DNA of 64,000 nucleotides, taken from Ischnura elegans. Taxonomy: Eukaryota; Arthropoda; Insecta; Odonata; Coenagrionidae. Below, piece after piece: positions 56,640 through 64,000 of the stretch. The stretch is taken from assembly GCF_921293095.1 (NCBI RefSeq), contig NC_060251.1, forward strand, positions 40,405,644 to 40,469,643, written 5' to 3'. The position numbers were made by a program, and so were the translations under genes. Position 1 is the stretch's first letter. Each line of letters starts with the position of its first letter. The notes below the pieces were generated by a model. The model was not told the origin of the DNA. It saw only the letters and a program-made list of their open reading frames with translations, and did no database searches.

Positions 56640-59040
56640 ATACCCAAGTAAGTGAGTCATTCATGAATGTACTAAAGGCTCTTTTGATTGATTTGGCTGC
56701 TTACTCATTTTTTTTAGATAGTGGAAAAGCTCTTAAGGCTTTAACTTTTGTTTACTTAGGTGTTGGTTGTGAAGGTTTCAGTCCGATCCAGCAGTAGAGA
56801 TTGTAGCTCAGCATAAGTGTGTGGAGAAAGAAATATAATGCGCTGTAGTAAAATTCAATAGGAAATGCGTTCTCACAAAATCTCTCTAATTCAATAATTT
56901 TTGTCTATGTGTCAAATATTTCAGTTTTCATTTATAGAAACAGATAGAATTGTCTCATTGTATTTAGAAGGAATGCATGTTTAACTGAACAAGAGCATTG
57001 CATTCGGCATGCTCACTGGAAGTAGTTTTTTTTTTTCTACCGAACTGATAAGAATTGTTCCTTTATATTATACCCAGTTTTTTTTGCCATTTACATATGA
57101 ATTAGCTCTTAAATTTTTGGATTCCTCATGTAAAGGATGCATATTGAGATTGGAAAATTATGGTGAATAAAAATAGGACTCTTCACCTTTCAGTTAGATT
57201 ACCGCCAAAACCAGAGATTCAGATAAAGAACTGGACTTAATTGTCTTTTTCCATGATGCATGATGTAGGTGACTGAAAAAATCTTGTTTTATGCAATCTT
57301 GCACCACGGGGGTTTTATTTACATTAGATAAACCCTTCCTTAAGAGAGTTATTTGTAAAGGAAGTTGAAATAACAGAAAATCCTCATTTTTTCTTTCTTC
57401 AGCTGGGTTACCGAGGTGCAATTAATTAATGTGTTTCACCCTCTCATTACCTTTAATGTTTCTTGCTCATGAAATCACTAGCCTGTGCATATGTGTGTTT
57501 CAGTAGGGAGATGTTGACAGTTTTTCTTAAAAACATGTAGTATCTCATTTCTGGTGTTATCATAGAATGGTAAAAATTACCTAAGAGCAAAATTGTGGTG
57601 TGCTTAGCATCAGATGTTTTTCTTTTTTCATACCATATATATGCATGTATAATCTATAGTATATGTTTCAGAATAATAAGTAATTTCAAAATTTGCTGTA
57701 TTACCTTATATTTCTGACTCTTAGCATATGTGTAATTGTGTCATATTGAGAGACCTAAAGAGAACAAGTTAGAACTGTGCACTTCCGGAGTTGTTTTATT
57801 CTCAGTTTATTTCATTTAAATTCAATGAAAGTAAAAATTGTAATGGTTCCTTAATTCAGTTATTTTAATTATAATGGTAATAATTTTATTAAGTGCTCTT
57901 TAAAGTAAAATATGTGGATGTATACGTTGTAACTGCATCTATTCAGACATTATGAAGAATCCACAGTCTCTCAATATGTTCGCACTGAATATGAATTTGG
58001 TTCAATTATAAACTGCAGTGCCAACCCTTTTTCCTTATCATATATTTAAGTTTTATTTTTGACAATGCTTCAGTGTCATATCAGTGAATCATAATTCTTT
58101 GATGCCAAATCTTCCAATCTGCTGGATTCATTTTTGTATTGCATTTGCCCTCACTAACTATTTCATTGGTGAAGCCGATTGTGGCATGACCTCATCAAGT
58201 GAGTTTACCTTCCCTACTTAGTGATTCCTTGAAATTGTATAATTTTCAAAATTGAATTAACATTTATGCATTCTTAAGTTTCCAATCATATTAATGAATC
58301 TTTTCACTTAATACTATTTCTTTTAAAAAATGTACTGAATTCATTGAGGCTTACTTAAAATTTGGGATTGGGAATACTGGGATTTAATTTAGAATAATAA
58401 TCTCATATTTGTGTAGCAGCCTTTACCTTACCTTTACCATACAACCTTCTTTCTCACTCAGTAATCCAGTCAATTTTTTGTGAAATGTGCGATGTAGTGG
58501 CTCTTTGAATAATTCCACTATGTGCCAGGAGAATTGAAGCTGATAGATCAAAAGAGGTCAGTTGGTGAGATGGGGTAGGATGAAACAGGTTTGATTGTTC
58601 CCCTGGTAACTTGATATTTTCCTTCGAGGCTAATGATTTATGATCCAAAGGAAAAAAAAGTCAGACGCATGGGCCGAGCGAGGGTGGAGATTAGTGATTT
58701 TGTGGAATGTGCGGCATAGTTACTTTTGACGTGCTTATTATCATACGGCACTGAGATGATTGTTCAGCCTCTTGTGAATATTCATACCATTTGCATGTCG
58801 TATTTTGCCTCAAAATTTTCTGTTTCTGAAATTCTGTCGCATAACCCGTATGCGAGCTTTTAAACAAAATGTTTCATGAGTAGGACTAGCATCGCAGTGC
58901 CACAGCACATGCGAAGAAAGGGTCAAAACTCTGTCTGCTCCCACTTGTGGGACGCTGCATTCAATGAAGCATTAATTTAAAACTAGGTTACCCGTGCGAA
59001 AATTTCACGCTTTCACGCTATCAGGGAATAAGTATGTTAA
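56640..59040. other. No gene supported
   Basis: This is AT-rich DNA. A minus-strand 64-codon frame at 58454-58648 and another at 57194-57421 are unrecognised and lack convincing exon borders. Confidence 0.35.
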
Positions 59041-59042
59041 GA

Positions 59043-61855
59043 GGGTTCCCACTCAACCGTGTAAACCTCAAAACTGTGAATATGCCGTGAATTTTGTACT
59101 GCCGTGAAAAAACCCTGGAAATAGCCATGAATTTCGTCATGAAAACTTAAAAATCTCTCAAACTTGACTGTAGAACCACGATTGACAGATCAAAGGAAAA
59201 ATTGATATTTCGATCACGTTTCAAGGCTGAGTCACATTCTGAAACTGTCCACGCATTTATCTGCACAGGTGTATTCGAAGTGTTTTTATTGGTCCGTGTG
59301 CCACGACAGCGCATGTGATTGGAGGACCGGTTGAGTGTTTATTTACCTTGGTGAAAAATCAGACACTTCTTCACTTCCCTGCCACTCTGCTCTCTCCATT
59401 TTCCCACTTACAACTTTTAGCGGGGCTTGGATTTTGCTAAAGATAGGTGACGTAATGAGAGACAGCACTTTCATTGCTGCGTTCGATTTCACGGCGTCTG
59501 TTGCATTTGTTACATTTTTAGTTAATGTGCGGCCGATGATTGTTGCATGATCAATTTTTCTGCCGAAAATGCCTTATCTACAAACCGTGAATTTGACGAC
59601 ATTTAGACTGAAAACCTGGAAAAAACCACGAATTTTATAATTTTGTTAGAGCAGGGGCCTAAGTCCGTAACTTGAATTCTCCTTTCTCCGGAGACTCTGT
59701 ACTCTCCCGTAGTTTTCTCCCGACTGTAGTCCGTAACTTGGCGGAGAGAACATCAGTTCCTGGCCGCTACCGGAGAAAACTCTAATTCTCGGTATCGGAC
59801 AGGAACGGCAGGTAGGTATGAAAAATATTGAATCCGAAGCCGGCGATACCGTGAAGAACCAATAGAAAAGCTTTGTTTCAAATAAAAAAACGAGAGGGAA
59901 ATCAAACGATTCTCACCTGTAATAAGGGCTACTCGTTCATCATTAAAGTTAAACTTTCAAATAAAAGAAATTGATGCATCGAAATTATAATTGATAGTGG
60001 ATAAATCGATTTAAATCCATCGCAGATATATTTGTTCATTAGTACACACAAAAGAGTATATTATACCATTGAAAAAGGAGAGACTAATGCGTAACACCAA
60101 AGCATTTTTATGTTTTAGATGTAGGTAATCTTGTATACAAACGGCCGCTGTATTCATTGATGATATATATGGCATATTTTTTTGCACTTCGGATGCTTAC
60201 TTTCATTGGTGAATGCATGATGAGTATGGAAAAACATAACTATCAACGTCAGTATTACATGCATTTATCCTCGAAAAGCTGAAATACACAATGTGGGAGT
60301 GGAAAAAGAAAATTGAAAAACTTTACTATGCAGAAAAGAATCGTAAAGAAAATAACGTTAAGATAAATGTGTGAATGGTACATATTTATTCTTGCAAATA
60401 CCTACGTGCCAGCAATTAGTAACATATGTTACAATCTCCCAAAATGTTATAGTTTAGGAAACACAACAACCTGCCTCGCTACTTTTAAAAATTTCAAAGA
60501 CTGACAGCGTAGAATAGCGAAAACATGGGGAAAATGGTTTACTAGAGGTATATATAGAGAAAACAAAGCAAAATTACCCTTACTTGTACATATTTATTGC
60601 TCATCATATCACATACAGCACTACAACGCACACATTTCTATCTTTTTAATACTTATAATCATTATATTCGGAATCAACTGTTTCAATAAATATCTTGGCT
60701 CACAATAAATATAAAACACCATTATGTAACACTAATAAAACATGATAATCGGTTTTCCAATCACTTTGCACACACTAAAAGGATTTGCACTCCTTGAAGT
60801 TCGAAAGGATTCTTTACACCTCACTTCCTACTCATCACTAACGACTTAGAATCAGATTACGTTATTTCACATTAACATTGCGAAGACAATTAAATGAATA
60901 GGTTGAAACAAATTGCTAAACCAGTTATTGTAACACCAACAAACTTCGAATTTCACTATCACTCTCACCGTAACATGACCAAAACAAAAACAAACAACAA
61001 CACAACGAAATGCGTGAAATGTAAACATTGCCAAAACCTCACATCTCACAACGGGAATTGGAAATAGATGCAATACGTAATAAAATCAAACAGAACTTGG
61101 AAGCGAACAAACGAATGAAAATTAACAGGCGTTCGATGTATCCCTAAAGTAAGACTAGTTCAAATATGAAACATATCCCCTTCGCAATACATAGTTAGAT
61201 ACCTTTCATCGTAATGTATACAGTTGATTCGTAGCCTAAATTATATACGTGCGAAATAATTTCGTCGAAGATGTTACATTCACAACACACTTCACTCTTT
61301 ACTTCATCGTCTATGTGCAATCAATTCACTAAGGGGTACACTAAGGACACAAATTTTGTTCACTTATACTAGAGGCACAATGAAAGTTCACTGCACGTAG
61401 TTTCCTTGCAAATGCAGCCATACAAAAATTTCTATTCTTGTCACAAATTACACTACATAAGTTGCCTGCCAAACTTGAAGAATGCATTTTCGTGTTCTAT
61501 TTTGTCACAAATACGTAAAAAACCATATTAGAATACAATTAGAACTGCAGTACGATCGCCCACAACGGTCCGCCATTGGTATTTTCCTCGTTTCTCCTAT
61601 GGAGAAAATGAATCGCCGGGTCCCGGGCGGGTGACTCCCAAGCTCCCGTCCAGGGCGCCTCAGTTTCTCCAAATCGCGTTACGGACTTCAGTCGGGAGAA
61701 AGATACTCTCCAGGAGAGTCAGAGTCTCCGTTACTGGGAGAAAGTTTTCTCCGTTACCGTTACAGACTTCAGTTGGATGAAACTGGAGCTTCACGAGTCT
61801 CTTTTCTCCCAACTCGGGAGAAAACGAAGTTACAGACTTAGGCCCCAGGAACCCT
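59043..61855. mobile_element. Older CAGGGTTCC-type element, split by a 2.2-kb insertion
   Basis: The left end AGGGTTCCCACTCAACCGTG and the right end GGAACCCT are inverted. The body has CCGTGAATTT and CCTGGAAA motifs repeated near both ends, which is typical of hAT-type elements with subterminal repeats. The insertion at about 59654-61846 lies nine bases from its right end. Confidence 0.55.
59654..61846. mobile_element. 2.2-kb element with long, structured terminal inverted repeats
   Basis: The left end GGGGCCTAAGTCCGTAACTT and the reverse complement of the right end GGGGCCTAAGTCTGTAACTT match. Both termini continue for about 150-300 bp with subrepeats of GTCCGTAAC/GTTACGGAC and of CTCC/GGAGA motifs (GGGAGAAA, TTTCTCC). 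The ~1.8-kb centre is AT-rich and has no open frame longer than about 70 codons, so no transposase is present. The superfamily is not recognised. CAGG on both edges may be a 4-bp target duplication. Confidence 0.7.
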
Positions 61856-61859
61856 GATT

Positions 61860-63540
61860 AAGGAAATGGTTACGTTTAACATTCCTCATACTCCTTAAAT
61901 TTTATTTTTTAATATTTTTTTTTGTATGTTACTGTGCTTCTTTTGATCAGTTAAGGATTTTACGGGTTTTTAAGCTTTTTTTTTTTTTTTTTTTTTAAGT
62001 TTGGAATTTTAAAAATGTGTGGAGTCGATATACCTCATGGAAAAATCAGAACTTTTAAGTCAAATTGAATTCGAAATTGTATTTTTCGCAAGAAGCCTGT
62101 GGTTCAACGTTTGAAATTATACCTCATTTATCACTGTAGGTGATGGTAGTACCAGCGGAGCATTTATAGAGTGACAGAGGAAGACCTTTCTGTAATAATT
62201 AATTTAAATTTTGAATCCTGATTCGATGCCTTCAGCATTTGAATCCTAAGAATCCAATGAAGGGCAATATCTGAGGATATTTGGATCCAAGCTATCCGAT
62301 CTGACCATCCCTAATTAATTTAGATGCATCCATAATTTATATTTCAGCATCATGTACCTTCAGCTTTGTGTTATTTCAGGATTTCTCAGTAACAGGGGTG
62401 GATTTAGGTCTTTGTTTGGAGGGGGTGGGAGAATGGTTCATTGCCTTTGCATCACCTTGATGGTATGCAATAGCTCACAACGATAATGCGCCTGAGGTCT
62501 TATGTGTGTAGACAAGTGACTTTTAGGTATTCATCAATTATTTTTAAACAGAACATCATTTGGTGAAGTGGAAACTTTCATTGGGGAGCCACCTTATGGA
62601 TTACCATCTTTTAAATTTTTCTAAGAATTACAGGAACCAAATGAAAAACTTTACTTTCTCTGGTAAACAGGTTTTTCGCTGCCATTTATCTCATTACTGG
62701 TCCTTCTTGTCATCAGTTTCGGTTCCAACCCCAGGAACTGGTGGAACCGAAAACCAAAGAACTGAACCATCCATAAATAGGATCAAACTGTTGATCTTTG
62801 ATTTTAACTCTAATTTAAATTCAAATTATTTGAACTCTAGTTTAAATTAAAAGTTTAAGTCATTTAAAAGCAGACTGTGGGTAAAAAATTTTGCAACGCT
62901 CGAAAAACTTGTCTGGGAAGGCAAATTTCCTGAATAGGGCATTGTCATTTTTAATTGTAATAGTAATTGGTGTTTGTCCTCATTATTCTAACCCCAATTT
63001 TTCATTTTCTACCGAAATTTTTCTACATATATATATGTATTTCCCATTCTTTGGCATCAAAGCATTTTGATTTCCTGAAAAATTGAATTGTGTTGTACCT
63101 TAAATCAAAACTTAAAGCTTTTACATGGTGAAAGGGATCCATGATAACAATGAAGAGAAACTATGATGCTTCCACTATTTATTATGGTACAAGAACAACT
63201 GGTTGCAGCTGTCAAACTATCTTTAGGTTTCTGAAGATGGCATAATGGCCAAAGGTATGCATGCTAGCATGAAAGGCATGCTGTTAGCTGTACCACGACC
63301 CCAAACAAGACCGGATCTATATAACCAGTTCAAGCATTGAAATTAATGGGATGATGTGCTCCTAGCAGAATTTAACTTGTTGGCCAGGCGCAATTTGTTT
63401 GAAAAAATTTTTTCTTTAGTCTTTCCAGATTCACTAGTCTTGCCGCCAGAAATGACCTATTTTGGTAAATTTCATGCATTGCCTCCAACTTCTCTAAAAC
63501 CTAAATTGTTTGAGTGGTAGTGATCTGGTTCAAGAGTGTG
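61860..63540. other. No gene supported
   Basis: This is AT-rich sequence including a ~20-nt T tract at about 61977-61998. The frame at 62560-62850 has low-complexity Asn/Leu at its end and no family resemblance. Confidence 0.4.
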
Positions 63541-63547
63541 GGACAAT

Positions 63548-64000
63548 AGGGTGGTTTCCTATTATTTTTTTATTGCCTTAATCGAAAGATTATTACTCCT
63601 GGAGTACGTATTTCACGCTTTTAGATTTTTAAATGATAATATCTATTTTTCGCGATTAAATGAAAAGTGAAAATTTTCAAGCGCGCGAAAACGCGACGCG
63701 TTAGTAGGAATGATGGGAAATCTCTCCGTACGTCGTATTTCTGGTTCCCCCTCCGCCCGGTGAGGTGACCTTGAGGCGAGGCTTAGCGCTGATACGTCGC
63801 AGGCTGCCAGCGGGTAGCCTAGTGCCCTGCCGCCTGGTAGCGCTAGGCTTAAATAAGGATTATTAATACCTTATCAAACGAGGAAAACTTTCCGACCTTA
63901 GCCAGTTTTAATAAGTGATTATTAAGACATGTTTCCCTGAGCTCTGCGCCTCATGCATGCATTGGTAACCTCAGACGACGTATAACTCCTATCTTCTCCT
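63548..64000 (+). mobile_element. ~660-bp inverted-repeat element, copy 5 (runs off the window)
   Basis: It starts AGGGTGGTTTCCTATTATTT and follows copy 2 closely (same CTCCGCCCGGTGAGGTGACC and GGCTTAGCGCTGATACGTCGC blocks). It is cut by the right edge. Confidence 0.85.

Overview
This is repeat-rich nuclear DNA from an animal, almost certainly an arthropod and probably an insect. The genes are split by GT-AG introns. One gene encodes a spätzle-type cystine-knot ligand. The rest is mostly transposable elements: Penelope-like elements, a LINE family, tRNA-derived SINEs and many short inverted-repeat DNA elements. There is no bacterial-style gene organisation. The species cannot be named from the sequence. 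A run of 500 N marks an assembly gap at 10881-11380.

Three host genes are supported. (1) A spätzle-like secreted ligand lies on + at 27501-31909, with two recognised coding exons and a poly(A) signal; the start exon was not found. (2) The cap-binding translation factor eIF4E lies on - at 41196-39096. Four exons join in frame to the stop codon and keep the cap-binding tryptophans; the start exon was not found. (3) A glycine-rich, probably RNA-binding, protein lies on + with exons at 42167-42475 and 49614-49688 and runs on past the recognised part. Genes 2 and 3 are divergent, and their 5' ends probably share the promoter region near 41.4-42.1 kb.

Layout: 0.5-5.3 kb holds small inverted-repeat elements. 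5.9-13.7 kb is two tandem copies of a composite repeat carrying the same LINE reverse-transcriptase fragment. They differ by a Penelope-like insertion, two insertions of a ~660-bp inverted-repeat element and the gap. 14-27 kb is a graveyard of LINE fragments and G/C-run MITEs, with a CpG-rich stretch and a tandem duplication at 20.0-20.7 kb. 27.5-32.1 kb is the spätzle-like gene, whose intron is packed with nested elements. 33-38 kb is more MITEs. 39-50 kb holds the divergent gene pair. 50-51.3 kb is a SINE cluster. 51.6-64 kb is AT-rich intronic or intergenic DNA with a degraded LINE, a pogo-like MITE and a 2.2-kb element with long terminal inverted repeats inserted in an older element; another copy of the ~660-bp element runs off the right edge.

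The most unusual material is in the mobile fraction. Penelope-type ends at several loci carry a hammerhead-ribozyme-like motif (CTGAWGRT, a hairpin, then GAAAC and GTC). One locus (29135-29730) is an inverted dimer of such ends around a 68-bp palindrome and is flanked by a 12-bp direct repeat, so it looks like a self-contained mobile unit. At least twelve short elements with CAGTGGCG- or CAGGGGCG-like ends sit between 8-bp direct repeats, which points to large-scale hAT-type mobilisation.
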